From Craspedostauros australis (lineage: Eukaryota; Bacillariophyta; Bacillariophyceae; Mastogloiales; Achnanthaceae): DNA of 64,000 nt. How positions within the stretch are numbered: the first letter of the stretch is position 1; each line of letters begins with the position of its first letter. The notes below the pieces were generated by a model that worked only from the letters and a program-made list of their open reading frames with translations, was not told the origin of the DNA and searched no databases. The stretch lies in NCBI GenBank assembly GCA_026770025.1, contig JAMXDE010000021.1, positions 1,116,001-1,180,000 of the forward strand, in the 5' to 3' direction. Positions 43,423 through 55,192 of the stretch are shown here, in pieces. Both the position numbers and the translations under genes were made by a program.

Positions 43423-44590
43423 CTCTCTACAATACTGTGTTCGGCTTGTATCTTCTTTCACGAGATCTGCTTGTGCTTGTGCTGACTGCGATGCTCTGCG
43501 ATTGTGAGATGATCCGCAAGTCCAAATGCAAACGCTCGGTCCTGATGGCGGTGGCAACAACTCGGTCTGACCTCTTCGTACGACTGCAACTATGATTTTC
43601 CTTTTGTTCGCGGTCTACCAGAGGATGGCAGTACGACAACTACTATGCGAGCCACTCCGAGGTCCGATGGTCGTAGAAGAGAGATTCATGCGATTATGAC
43701 TACGAGGATAGTAATGGCATGGGCGAGCACTCTTGTGGTCGGAGTTCGTTTCTGTCTTTGTCTCTCTCCCTGTTCGTATCGAGATTCAGGAAGCCGCTCG
43801 TGTGCGTGTTTCGCGGATTTGCCTCCATCGTGTGCGTTGTCTCTTGGTGTCAATTTGGGCTCGTTTCCGATTTCCGCTTTGCCACGCTGTGGAACACGCT
43901 GTGGAGTACAATGCAACACGATGCAACACGATGAGTTGTTTTCTTTACCGTTCCCTGGCGTTACCAAGACTGAACCGTCTCACTCGGGACCCGAAATCGA
44001 AGCTTGGTTCAATCGTGTTCTGGCGTTAAACTCCGCCCGACATGGATGTCACACCAGTGTCACTTCTTTTAAGAATGCGCCGGCCGCTCTCGAATTCAGA
44101 ACTCCCGCCAACGCTAATTTCCGTCCAAAAAGGACACCATGGTATTCCACAAAAGGCCTATCGTTCTTTGGTGATCACTTCATCGGTCTGTCCGTTCTCT
44201 CGCACTCCAACACGTTTTGGCCTATTATCAAGTGTGTCCGCATTTGCATGAGTATGGTGTCCCTGTGTGAACAAAGAAATAACCCAAAGGTTAAACCCTC
44301 TTACAAGGCTGCGCTGGTGGCGCTTTTCTCCACCTCCTTTCAACTTCGCGCAAGGCACGAAGGGATCACGGAATCTGTGTGTTGTTGCATTTATGCTGTG
44401 CATGTATCAGCCGTTGCATATGCAGTTGTGTGCACCTTAGCCGGGGGCTGGGCGAGCAAGCCTCCTGCACTTCAGCCACTTGAACAGAGCGCCAGAGGCG
44501 GCCGGTTCATGCAGCACCGGTGCGGATTGATCTATTCATACCACGACCTGTGCTATCTGCGTTTCCGCTGCCGGTACTTCCATAGAAGTC
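43423..44590. other. Spacer upstream of the acid phosphatase gene
   Basis: A plus-strand frame from the ATG at 43645 runs 317 codons to 44598, but it has no recognisable domain and its 3' end runs into antisense sequence of the reverse-transcriptase-type remnant. I do not call it as a gene. Confidence 0.35.
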
Positions 44591-45486
44591 TGCGGTGAGC
44601 GGTGCGGTCCTGCTCGAGGCGAAGACGAAGTGATTCTGCCATGTCTCGAAGAGTCTAAACCAATCCGCCCTCGGCCGAGCCTTGACCTTCGAATAGCGCT
44701 TCGTTGCGAGCTGCCCACTGTTCCCAAGAAATGCGCCAGATGCGACGTATGAGCTGCTGGGACCACTTCGTTGCCAACTTTGTGGACTGCTGCTGTCCCA
44801 GGAGGCCCCTCTGCATTGGCTCCCACTGTTTGGCTAATAGGCCTTTCCATAACGCCTGTGGCCCTATGACTGATTGCTGCTGAACTGCTTCTTGCAGTGA
44901 GCTGCCAGGGTTGGGAATTTGTAGATAAACCAATCTATCCAGCTTGCTTTGAAGGATTGTCGAAAGGCTCACAGCGACTGCTGGCAGTGTTGGGTATCGT
45001 TGCACCCACTGCCGCAATTCCCGCAGATGTCTCCGCGAGATTTGACGCCGACCCTCGCCGGGTCATTGCCTGAAATGCTGAGCGTCCTCGCTTGCATCAC
45101 AGCTGGGGCACTGATCCAACTTCCTCAGTCCTCATTGCTTCATGCATTGGCACAAAGGAGCCTCCCCGATTAGAAGTTTGATGGTTAACAGCTGTCTGTT
45201 CTGATCGAGCTCCTGCAGTTCTCCCTCAACTTCATCCCACACCATTGGAGGATCCTGGCTTATCACGTGTCTGGCGCGCAGGACGTCGACAGTGCCTTGA
45301 AGAGTCGGTCCATGGGCCACAGCCGAGTACCCCATGCGCGTCAGCTTGGTGTCTGCCGTGAAAGACTCTCTTTCGCCATAGATGTGGCCATTGTATGCCA
45401 TATCGCCAGGCAGAGAAGCGCGCGATTGCCCTGCTAGCTTGTCTGTGATCATGTTCATTCATGCCCATTTGTAGAGGGATCCCCAT
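44591..45486 (-). mobile_element. Broken remnant of a reverse-transcriptase-type element (C-terminal region)
   Basis: Minus-strand fragments resemble the region that follows reverse transcriptase in a group of stramenopile retroelement proteins. From upstream to downstream there is a segment LLTIKLLIGEAPLC, a zinc-knuckle-like CPSCDASEDAQH, and a tail with WKGLLAKQWEPMQRGLLG and LIRRIWRISWEQWAARNEAL, which matches the WxxWxHRNxxLH type of ending. The coding sequence is interrupted several times and the front of the element is missing, so it is a fossil. The exact class (non-LTR or other) cannot be assigned by eye. Confidence 0.5.
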
Positions 45487-45508
45487 CCTGTTTGACTGCC
45501 CTAGTGAC

Positions 45509-46085
45509 TGATAATCGCCAATTACATACAGGTCAGGGAACCAAACACTGACATTTACTACGCTGTCAGGGTGATCAATTCCGTCAGAAGAAGTTGGTTG
45601 GTGTTTGCTTGTTTGTTGCTAAGTTATTCGTATGTCAATTGATAATTGATGAGAATTGTGAGAACAAATCTCATCCATCCTAATTCGGTGCATTCTGCAC
45701 TTTTCCTATTGCACTGCTCGATGCCATCATGGTCCATTGCGCAGTTCTTTCTACTTCATGCTCGATACCAGTACAGTCCATCGTGCAATTCCTCTACTTG
45801 TTGCCTTCTTGGGACTTTCATATCTCTGTCTGAACTCTGTCTGGTCTTGGACCTTCTTCCTTGTTCGTTCTTGTCCATATATCTTGCTCGTGATTGTCAG
45901 GATTCTGCATGCATCATCACTGACATCACTGCTCTACTTCCTAATTGTTATTGCCACGTGCCCACTGATGCACCTGGTGTCACTAGACATTTCAGCATAC
46001 CATGACTATCACATAATCTTGATTCCTTGGATCTCAGTGGCTGATCCTCTGATGTCATCCTCTGATGTCATCCTTCATGTCTGTT
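45509..46085 (-). mobile_element. Diverged, inverted relative of the copia LTR
   Basis: Read on the minus strand, this stretch matches the 713-bp LTR of the copia element at 47449-55905. The end TGATAATCGCCAATTACATA corresponds to the complement of the LTR terminus, and long blocks near 45620-45665 and 45910-46070 (for example ATAATCTTGATTCC and TGATCCTCTGATGTCATC) align in order. It is clearly diverged (many differences and length changes), so it is an older insertion, a solo LTR or truncated copy of a related subfamily. No second copy or internal region is recognisable nearby. Confidence 0.7.
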
Positions 46086-47443
46086 GAGATGTATATGTGA
46101 GTATATGTCAAGATGTACGTGTATATGTGCATTGTTCACCCGTTATTCTCTCATACGCACTTGGACGGTACAACTACATTCGTGTCAATAGTATGCTGTG
46201 ATTCGTCAGAATTCCAGTGGAAGTGGAACACACGAAAACGAGCTGAATTTCTGGAGGAAATTTGCTATCAACGATTTCTGAGAAAATTAGAAATATCATC
46301 CGTCCATCCATCAATGGAAACGTATGGTACCAAGAGAATCTTGAGGTACTTCCCAACTAAACCTCAGATGACGATATCATCTGACAGACCATTGCATCAG
46401 CAATGGAACATGGCATCTGGAGAGCAGAAGGACGCCTACTGACGTTGACAGGATGTCATCATGTCACCATGTTGACATCTGCCGTCATATCAGGAGCAGA
46501 AGGTGAAGATCCGATGACCAAAGGACATCAAGATCATCGATACAAGAGGTGAAGTTCAAATGGTAAGTACTCATGAAGTAGGAACCAGTAGTGAACAAAC
46601 GAAGTATCGAATGCAGAGTATGCATCAAACATGAAGTATCATGTAGCACAAGTACACGATATTGAGAGAGAGAGAGAGAGTACGAAGAGTAGTGAGAGAG
46701 CATCTCACACACCGACTCATAGTCGGAGACTGAATCTACGAGACAGACAAACGTGCCAAGAGCATCGGGCAAGACAATGGTGACACTGAGAGGATCGGAG
46801 TACCAACATAATGAAATAGCAAACAGAATCGTGACAACCATCACGGTCTTCCACAATCGCAAGGTATCCGTCCACGGAACTTGCCAACATTCCTGGAAGT
46901 CTATTGGCAATGTATAATACCTACAAGTACTTGTATGTATGGTGTGGTTGCGACCTATTGCGAGAGCATTTAGATAGGTACCATAGCCCTACGTCTGGAT
47001 CGCACACAGAGGAAAGAAACAGATCCCAACCAACAGAACATCGGTCGCAAACATGCGGAACCGAAAAAGATGAAATTCGGAACGAAGATCATCGATCTTG
47101 GCTCGTTCCACGACTGAGATAAGTCGAGCGAGTCAATTAAATCCGGGATTCCTTGACACTTTTGGCGAAGCGCCCAAACGCGGATGGCGTCATCCGATCG
47201 TCACTTCAATGACCCAAAGGGCGCAAAATGCCACCAATCCGATGTCACCATCTCTCAAGTGCGCTCAGGGTAGTTCCAGTACAAATTTGAGTTCCGTTGA
47301 CAACGTGCGACACGAGATTGGTCCATAAATGGATCGTTCTGAGCGACATCAAGACGACAACGTTGTTCTGTTCTTCCACAAAATTGGTGTTGATCAGATC
47401 TTTCCAGGGTGAACTGTTGGGGTGACTTCTCCACACAATCACG
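46086..47443. other. Spacer left of the copia element
   Basis: AT-richer than the gene-bearing parts, with a short GA run at about 46666-46680. No gene or domain is recognised. Some of it may be old transposon sequence, but I could not align it to anything in the window. Confidence 0.35.
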
Positions 47444-47448
47444 TGATG
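47444..47448. repeat. Left target-site duplication of the copia element
   Basis: TGATG directly before the first LTR is repeated as TGATG at 55906-55910 directly after the second LTR. Five bp is the usual duplication size for Ty1/copia integrases. Confidence 0.85.
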
Positions 47449-48161
47449 TATCAACATCTAGATCGAAATTAAGGTACCCATCTCCCATGACTAGAACGTG
47501 ATTCAATATTTTCTGATTCGACTCGATTTGAGAGTATAGTCGGATGAGTCTTGATACACGATTAAGATTCAGTCACTACTGTCATCGAATCTGACGTAGG
47601 CACTGACATCATCGATGACATCAGAGGATCGGTCATTGTGATCCTCGGAATCGAGATTATGTTTTAGTCATGGTACGCTGACCTGTCTAGCCATGCCGAG
47701 TGCATCATTGAGCACGTAGCAACAACATTTAGGATCCAGAACAACATCGTCAGAGGTGATGCATGCACCTCGTCGACGTAGACGGATCAACTCATATGTG
47801 ATCAAACAGAGATCAAGATAAGGCAAGACCAGGAGAGATGAAGAAAGACCCAAGGGCGAGAATAACACGAGATATCGTGTAAATCAACATGCCATCTTGG
47901 GCAATGTTTTAGGAAAGACTGCGAGATACAACACGAGGTAATCAAGCAGCACGTTAGCAACCGTGCAATAGGCACCATCATTAGAAATAGGAGATCATCA
48001 TCTCATAATCCAAACTCAATCATCAATTGACACACCAATAACTTAGCAACCAAATACACCAAACATCTCCAACTTCACCTATTGGATTGATCACCCAGGC
48101 GGCGTCGTAAGTGCAGTGTTTGGTGCTCTCCTCTTGTCCTGTGTGTAATTGCTGATTATCA
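47449..48161 (+). repeat. Left LTR of the copia element
   Basis: 713 bp, beginning TATCAACATC and ending GCTGATTATCA, repeated almost exactly at 55193-55905. The short minus-strand frame inside it occurs in both copies and is not considered a gene. Confidence 0.93.
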
Positions 48162-49702
48162 GATTAACAGTCGCAGTCTCTATCGGAGTACATGAACGAA
48201 TCCTGAAGCGCTGTGCTGCCTTGGTGACATCACGCTGTCCCTTCCTTTGATTCCGGCCGAAGAATCCAACGCGTTCGTGACGACGAACCCAATTGCTCGT
48301 GTGTGCAGATTGCTACGTGCCGCCACACCCGCTTTGCCCTGCCAAAGTGCAGAAAGGCTCACCCGCTGTTGCGAATATCGCAGGCGGAGTAATTCATCCC
48401 AACAACCAAGTATCGCATCACTGCATTACTCACGATAGCTGGTCAGCTAAAAGACAAAGGTGTACAAGCCCGTGAAGCAAGACACACGTAAACACTTGGC
48501 CTGGTCAGCATCGACAAAGGTGAAAGCCCGTGAAGCAAGATACACGTAAAAACTTGGAGCGGAAAGGCCCTCTGAAACCTATCGGCAATCTCCCCGTGAG
48601 TTGTCGCGACCTGGTCAGTCGTTAACACTAAGTCTAAGCCGTACTTGAGATCGGTTAACGTCCAAAAGGGACGCAGAGATAACTGCTAACCGGACTAGCG
48701 TCCGCCCTTGACTGGGGAAGAAACGCGATCGGTAGAGATACCGCGGAAGCAACCCGTAAAGCTAGCATTGTGTTGATAGCAATATCACGCGAATAAGTCT
48801 AACGACACCGAAAGGCTGGTTTAAGCTGGATGAAAACGCGAGTGGTGGAACCAGGTGAATCAAAGCAGTTGCTGGCACCTGGGGGGCACCGCGCTCATTA
48901 GCGTGCAAAATCCTGTTAGCATCAGGTACATCGGGCAAGCTGCTGCCAGATCTAAAACACGTATCGCAAGCTGATCCGTGGCACTCAAAGGAGGCACGGA
49001 TTGGATCGAAGGTCCAACTGGGTAAAACCAAAGGTGCATCACATCTTGGTGAAGCACAGCTGAACAAGCGCAAGAATACGGCGCTCGGAGAGACGAAATC
49101 CGAACGGGCAGGGCCATCCAACGCGCAATCCATCCGCGACGTTTCATCGTTTCAAGACCAACAAAACAACAATCGTTCCATCAACAACAGCCATTTGCGC
49201 TCAGTCCACCTTCTGATTGGCTACGAATTCCTTCGGTTCGTACCATCACTGGCGCGTCACATCGGTTCACAACTCCTTCGCCATCCCAGTCATCCATCGG
49301 ACTTCGGGTCGCGCGCCAACAAATAATCCAACCAGGAAATTCATACGGTCCTGACTGACATTTCTCACCGTCTTCGCATTTGGTCAATCGGGAAATTCAC
49401 TTGGTCCCGTTGGGTGTTTTTATCAATCAGTCATCCAAGATCACCCAACTACAGTCCACTTGAGATACCGCTGACGCCTTCGCCATCACTGGCGCTTTGC
49501 ATCCGGCACCACTTCAATTCCCGACGAATTCCGACAAGCGCAGAAATCCACCGTCACATCCCGGCGAACACTTCGACATCACAGCGGACGGCACAGTCAT
49601 TTCCAAGTGTGACCACTTTCCTGGGAGCTGCGGGAAAATACTCGTCCGATAATAATAACAAATTGGACCAACGACCACGTCCTCGCAACACCCAGCTACA
49701 CG
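48162..49702 (+). other. Leader of the copia element, hairpin-rich
   Basis: A 1.54-kb untranslated leader. It holds a direct tandem repeat of about 60 bp (48440-48501 and 48502-48558, containing AAGCCCGTGAAGCAAGA in both) and a series of short perfect stem-loops between 48620 and 49010, listed in the findings. No reading frame of note is present. Confidence 0.7.
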
Positions 49703-52700
49703 ATGTCCAACGCAATCCCAATCAACGACACCATCCTGGCGCACGTCCTCAGCGTTCTCGGATATGACGACTCGTCTACCGAATGGCTTATCTTGCATAC
49801 CGAAGAGATCCGAACCATCATGGATTTCGCTTCGCTTCATCGCGAAGACATGCTTGACATGAACGCCACCATCGCGCGATCTGATCCGGAACCCGACTAC
49901 GTAGCCCAACTGTCTAAGGTAGCAATCCGGAAATTCTCCAATGCCATTGGCTGGTTCAGTGTTCAACCTAGTCCCACTGTAGAGACATGGCGGGAACTCA
50001 ACCCAGCTTCATACATGGAGTATGTCGCCCGGACGTTCACACCATCGCCCGCATCCTCAACCGCCATGCCTGACACAGCCACCAGCGCATTCCCCTTCGA
50101 ACCAACGAAGACCGACCCAACGGAGAAGACCGGACGCGACCTCGCCGCAGAGTTCAACCGTAGCATCAAGCGTAACATTAGCGACTATCCCAAGTTGTCT
50201 GATGATAAATACTTCGCTACATTCCATCGTCGTCTGCGTGCCACTGCTGCTGCTCATGGCATCTCAAATGTTCTCGATGTTGACTACACCCCACCCGATG
50301 AACAAGCCGAGCTCTTCAAAGTGCAGTCCACCTTCCTGTTCAACGTGTTTGTATCCAACCTGCAGACCACGAAGAGTAGGAAGTGTGTCACTCCGTATGA
50401 GTCGATCTGTGATGGTCAAGCCGTCTACTGCATGCTGGTCCGCGAGTACACCACCGGTGCCACCGCCGTCAACACCATCCGACGCATCCGAGACGAGATC
50501 ATCAAGTTCAAGCTGGACAAGCAGTGGCGCAAAACTCGTGAGCAGTTCCTGGACCTGTGGCAACACAAGGTGCACGAACTTGAGGCATTGCGTGATGATC
50601 CGATCGACGATGCGACGAAGAAGGAGTGGTTGACGAACGCCATCGAGGCCGACAAGGCTCTGTACCAGTCTATCTTCCAGACTGACTACCTGCAGACCGC
50701 GATCCTGGCCTACACACCCGGCACCTCCGCAACCACCATGGAGTTCGATACCCTCGTTGAGCTCGTTCGGTCGTACGCCGTCCAACTCGATGGCCACGAC
50801 GCCAACAAGCCAAAGACGCCACGGCAAGTTAACAACACCGACCAGCGCAAGCAACGTGGGAAGGATAAGGACGACGGACCCAATCTCTGGAAGTCCAACA
50901 AGGACTACAGCAAGGAGACACGAGAACGGCTGCCGCGAGAGGAGTTCCAAAAGCTGACTGACAAGCAACGCAGCGACTTCCTCCAAGCCCGGCGAGCCAA
51001 GTCTGGACGTGGTAAGAAGGACAAGCCTAGGCGTTCTGCCAACAACACCAACCGCAGTGGGTCCACATCCAACCAGAACGACCAACAGGACACCCAGACC
51101 AACGACAAAGGTAGTAACAATAACGAATCTAGTTCTACCGCTGGAACAGCAATCAACCGTATGCTTTCCAATGCCATGTCTAGCGCGTCCGGGAGCCCGC
51201 CGACTACCCTCGTCATTGACGGTCGCACCTACACTCTGTCTCACACGAACGTATCGTACAAGTTCAACAACACGAACGTGACTGTGCAAGGCGCATTGGT
51301 GGATGGAGGTGCTAACGGCGGTCTCGTTGGTGATGACATGCTGGTGATGGAGTCCACGTCCAACCGTGCTGATGTTTCTGGAATCGGTGACGCAGAGATC
51401 AAGGATCTAGCGCTGGTCACGGCCACCGCTGTCATCCAGACCACCTCAGGACCGGTGATCGGTTGGTTCCATCAGTACGCCAACTACGGGAAAGGGCGCA
51501 CCATCCATTCTGCCAACCAACTCGCGGCGTTTGGATTGGATGTCAATGAGCGACCAAAGAACCTCCCTGGCGGCCGGCAAACCATCGTCACGCCAGACGG
51601 ATTCATCATCCCGCTCACCGTGCGTCAAGGCCTCGCATACATGGATATGCACAGGCCAACTCAGGCAGAGCTAGACGATCTGCCACACGTGTTCTTCACT
51701 TCCGACCAAGAGTGGGACCCATCTGTCCTGGACGGGGAGGCTGATCTGGACAACATTCCCACAGCCGAACGCGGCGAAGGCGACGACAACGACATCGACA
51801 TCACCATCTCCAAGTGCGTTCAGTACGTTCAATCCGCTGCAACGCTCGGGGATGGGGAGAAGGCAACACCGGCCGGGCCACGCAACATCGTGGGTAAAGC
51901 GCCCAATTTCCATGCGCTACGGCCATACTTCGGGTGGATTCCAGCAGACCGCGTGCGTGACACTCTTGCATGTACTACCCAGTGGTACCGCATGTCTGAG
52001 CGTTATCCCATGCGTAAACACTATAAGTCTAGATTCCCCGCCGCCAATGTCAACCGACTACACGATGTTGTTTCCATGGACACGTTGTTCTCTGACACGC
52101 CTGCTCACCATGATGGAGTCCCCGGACACGGTGGATGTACCATGGTACAGGTGTTTGTAGGATCCAACACGCGCCTCACAGCGGCGTACCCTCTGGCAAG
52201 CGAATCCCATGTTCCCCATGTTGTGCAAGACTTCATTCGGGAGCATGGTGCCATGGACGTGTTGATGTCCGACAACGCCACGGCGCAGATCGGGGGCAAG
52301 ATGAAGGACATCCTCCGGCAGTACTGCATCGCGGATCACCAGTCCGAACCACACCACCAACATCAGAATCCTGTCGAGCGACGCATCCAGGATATCAAGC
52401 GCACCACCAACGGCATCATGGACCGAACTGGCACCCCTGCCAGGTTCTGGCTCATCTGCACCTTGTACGTCGTGGGACTGCTCAACCATCTGTCACAGTC
52501 CACGGCGGGTCACATCACGCCCATCCAAGCCGCCACAGGCCAACGTCCCGACGTGAGCAAGTACCTCAGCTTCCACTGGTGGGAGCCTGTGTACTACAAG
52601 GTTGGGAACGCTGCCTTCCCTGGCACCACGCAGGAGCGGCGTGGACGCTGGGCTGGACCGTGCGAGCACAAGGGTGACGAACTGACGTTCTGGGTGCTGG

Positions 52701-55168
52701 ATGACGCAACGCGACGGCTGTTGCCACGCTCGAGCATCCGGCGTGTGTCTGATGACGCGCGAAACCTTCGGGCAGACTACCCCCTGCCTGATTCTGGGGA
52801 GGATGGTGACGTGGATGACGAAGCTAGCGAAAACGGAAGTCCAGATGATTTCGACAGTGACAGCACACCTAAAGCTAGACAACCCGTTGTGCATGCACTA
52901 TCTGACCTGGTAGCCACATCACATGGAGAATCAGATCCAGGTGTAGTCAAAGTCCCCAAGTTCAGTCCTGATGAGCTGCTCGGATTGACCTTCCTCCATC
53001 AACAGGATGGTCTCAAGTGGAGGGCTCGCGTAATCCGCAAGATCAAGGACGGTGACGCAGCTAACCATGACAACATCAAGATGCTCATCGCATACGGCGA
53101 CGACGACACCGAAGAACTCATCGCGTACACGGATCTGGCCGACATCATCGAACAGCAGCACGAACAGGAGATCGGCGACGGGGAGATGTGCATTTTCAAA
53201 GCCATCACCGGTCATGAAGGCCCATTCCACTCCAGTCACAGCAAGTACAACGGCTCCTCCTACAATGTGAAGGTACAATGGGAGGATGGCAGTGTGACCA
53301 TGGAACCACTGGATGTGATCGCCAAAGATGACCCTGTATCCTGTGCGAAGTACGCCGCAGACAACAACCTCCTCGGTCTGCCTGGCTGGAAAAGATTCCG
53401 TAAACTAGCAAAGAGAAAGAAGAAACTCAATCGTCTCATCAATGCTGGCAAACGCAAGACACGTGCACAAGGTCCTATCTTCAAGTTTGGTGTTCAAGTT
53501 CCACGCAACGGAAAGGAAGCACGCCAGCTTGACGAGAAGAACGGCAACTCCAAGTGGGTAGACGCTGAGAGAAAAGAAATGGATCAGCTCCACGAATATG
53601 GCACGTTCAAGGATCTCGGAAAGAATGCTCGGAAACCAGATGGATACAAGCAGATCAAGCTCCTCTGGGTGTATGACGTGAAGCACGATCTTCGGCACAA
53701 GGCAAGATGCGTAGCAGGAGGCCACTTGACAGACCCGTGTAAGGATATGGCATATGCAGGAGTAGTCAATCTCAGATCATTCAGGATTGCGCTGCTTGCT
53801 GCAGAACTCAACAACCTCAAGCCCATGGTGGGTGATATTGGTAACGCCTATCTAGAAGCATACACAAAAGAAAAGATCTGTTTCGTTGCTGGTCCTGAGT
53901 TCCAAGAGTTTGCTGGTCACATGATGATCATTGTGAAAGCACTCTATGGACTGCGCACATCTGGTGCTCGATTCCACGAGTCTCTGGCCGACACACTCCG
54001 CGACATGAAGTTCTTTCAGTGCAAAGCTGACCCAGATGTGTGGATGAGGGATGCTGGTAGATGCTGGGAATACATCTGTGTGTACGTAGATGATCTGATG
54101 GCCGTCATGGAAGACCCACAGTCATTCTTCGACACGCTCATCAACAAGTACAAGTACAAGTTGAAAGGTGTAGGACCAATCAAGTATCACCTCGGCGCAG
54201 ACTTCGACCGTGACAAGGACGGAACCCTGACTATGAGCCCGCAATCTTACATCAAACGGATGCTGGCGAATTACGAACAGGTGCATGGGGAGCTTCCACG
54301 GACCTACACCAGTCCCATGGAACACAACGACGCCCCCGAGCTAGACACATCACGTGAACTAAACCCTGTAGAGACCAGACAGTTTCAATCACTCATCGGC
54401 GCCCTTCAATGGTGCATCACATTGGGACGGTTTGATATTGCTGCAGCTGTGATGACTTTGTCTAGATTCAGAGCTCAACCCAGGATTGGTCACATGGACC
54501 GCGCTAAACGTGTGTATGGATACCTCCGAAAGCGTTCTGATGCCGCCATCAGGTTCAGAACGGGAATTCCAGATCACGAGCGTTTCTTCAAGGTTCCTGA
54601 TCATGAATGGATGTACTCTGTGTATGGTGATGCCGAAGAGGAGACCGCGGACGACGATCCAACACCCAAGGGCAAGGCAGTTCGAATGACGACGTTTGTG
54701 GATGCCAATCTCATGCACTGCAAAGTGACTGGTAAATCTGCAACTGGTGTTCTCCATCTGCTCAACCAGACACCCATCGAATGGTTCAGCAAGCGCCAGA
54801 CTACAGTCGAGACTGCAACCTATGGATCGGAATTCGTCGCGGCAAGGCAAGCAACAGAGCAAGTGATTGCGATGCGCCTCACTCTTCGTGCAATGGGAAT
54901 TCCGCTGGACGGACCCGCCTGGATGTTCGGAGACAACCAGAGCGTGATCACATCCTCCACCATCCCAAACAGTGTGTTATCCAAACGACACAACGCATTG
55001 GCGTACCACCGCGTGCGTGCCGCAGTAGCTGCGAAGATCCTGCATTTCTGCAAGATAGACGGAACGGAAAACGTAGCCGACGTCATGACCAAGTTCCTTC
55101 CATGGGCGAAGTACTGGCCGTTAGTGAGGCCGCTTCTGTTCTGGAAAGGAGAGACTCTGGGTGGATGA
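49703..55168 (+). CDS. Copia gag-pol polyprotein
   Basis: One uninterrupted frame of 1821 residues from an ATG at 49703. A gag-like N-terminal part runs to about residue 510, followed by a basic, Asn/Ser-rich stretch. The aspartic protease motif is VDGGAN (about 533). The integrase has D (MDTLFSD, ~793), D (MSDNAT, ~855) and E (NPVERR, ~890), with a D-E spacing of about 35. The reverse transcriptase carries YVDDLMAV (about 1461-1468). The RNase H region has VDANLMHCKVTGKSATG and TVETATYGSEFVAARQA. The order integrase before reverse transcriptase marks it as Ty1/copia. As in Ty1/copia elements generally, the products would be released by the element's own protease. Confidence 0.95.
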   Translation: MSNAIPINDTILAHVLSVLGYDDSSTEWLILHTEEIRTIMDFASLHREDMLDMNATIARSDPEPDYVAQLSKVAIRKFSNAIGWFSVQPSPTVETWRELNPASYMEYVARTFTPSPASSTAMPDTATSAFPFEPTKTDPTEKTGRDLAAEFNRSIKRNISDYPKLSDDKYFATFHRRLRATAAAHGISNVLDVDYTPPDEQAELFKVQSTFLFNVFVSNLQTTKSRKCVTPYESICDGQAVYCMLVREYTTGATAVNTIRRIRDEIIKFKLDKQWRKTREQFLDLWQHKVHELEALRDDPIDDATKKEWLTNAIEADKALYQSIFQTDYLQTAILAYTPGTSATTMEFDTLVELVRSYAVQLDGHDANKPKTPRQVNNTDQRKQRGKDKDDGPNLWKSNKDYSKETRERLPREEFQKLTDKQRSDFLQARRAKSGRGKKDKPRRSANNTNRSGSTSNQNDQQDTQTNDKGSNNNESSSTAGTAINRMLSNAMSSASGSPPTTLVIDGRTYTLSHTNVSYKFNNTNVTVQGALVDGGANGGLVGDDMLVMESTSNRADVSGIGDAEIKDLALVTATAVIQTTSGPVIGWFHQYANYGKGRTIHSANQLAAFGLDVNERPKNLPGGRQTIVTPDGFIIPLTVRQGLAYMDMHRPTQAELDDLPHVFFTSDQEWDPSVLDGEADLDNIPTAERGEGDDNDIDITISKCVQYVQSAATLGDGEKATPAGPRNIVGKAPNFHALRPYFGWIPADRVRDTLACTTQWYRMSERYPMRKHYKSRFPAANVNRLHDVVSMDTLFSDTPAHHDGVPGHGGCTMVQVFVGSNTRLTAAYPLASESHVPHVVQDFIREHGAMDVLMSDNATAQIGGKMKDILRQYCIADHQSEPHHQHQNPVERRIQDIKRTTNGIMDRTGTPARFWLICTLYVVGLLNHLSQSTAGHITPIQAATGQRPDVSKYLSFHWWEPVYYKVGNAAFPGTTQERRGRWAGPCEHKGDELTFWVLDDATRRLLPRSSIRRVSDDARNLRADYPLPDSGEDGDVDDEASENGSPDDFDSDSTPKARQPVVHALSDLVATSHGESDPGVVKVPKFSPDELLGLTFLHQQDGLKWRARVIRKIKDGDAANHDNIKMLIAYGDDDTEELIAYTDLADIIEQQHEQEIGDGEMCIFKAITGHEGPFHSSHSKYNGSSYNVKVQWEDGSVTMEPLDVIAKDDPVSCAKYAADNNLLGLPGWKRFRKLAKRKKKLNRLINAGKRKTRAQGPIFKFGVQVPRNGKEARQLDEKNGNSKWVDAERKEMDQLHEYGTFKDLGKNARKPDGYKQIKLLWVYDVKHDLRHKARCVAGGHLTDPCKDMAYAGVVNLRSFRIALLAAELNNLKPMVGDIGNAYLEAYTKEKICFVAGPEFQEFAGHMMIIVKALYGLRTSGARFHESLADTLRDMKFFQCKADPDVWMRDAGRCWEYICVYVDDLMAVMEDPQSFFDTLINKYKYKLKGVGPIKYHLGADFDRDKDGTLTMSPQSYIKRMLANYEQVHGELPRTYTSPMEHNDAPELDTSRELNPVETRQFQSLIGALQWCITLGRFDIAAAVMTLSRFRAQPRIGHMDRAKRVYGYLRKRSDAAIRFRTGIPDHERFFKVPDHEWMYSVYGDAEEETADDDPTPKGKAVRMTTFVDANLMHCKVTGKSATGVLHLLNQTPIEWFSKRQTTVETATYGSEFVAARQATEQVIAMRLTLRAMGIPLDGPAWMFGDNQSVITSSTIPNSVLSKRHNALAYHRVRAAVAAKILHFCKIDGTENVADVMTKFLPWAKYWPLVRPLLFWKGETLGG

Positions 55169-55192
55169 ACAAGACTCCCGACTATAGGGGAG

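Noticed and set aside
43645-44598. 317-codon plus-strand frame upstream of the acid phosphatase gene
   Set aside because: No domain, Cys-rich by chance, and its last part is antisense to the reverse-transcriptase-type remnant.
46485-46910. Possible third LTR relative
   Set aside because: A short stretch resembles part of the LTR complement, but I could not extend the match in order.
47668-47868. 66-codon minus-strand frame in the LTR, repeated at 55412-55612
   Set aside because: Present twice only because the LTR is present twice; no protein features.
48162-49200. Group I or group II self-splicing intron in the copia leader
   Set aside because: The region is rich in hairpins, but I could not find the conserved core or a domain V-like hairpin of either class.
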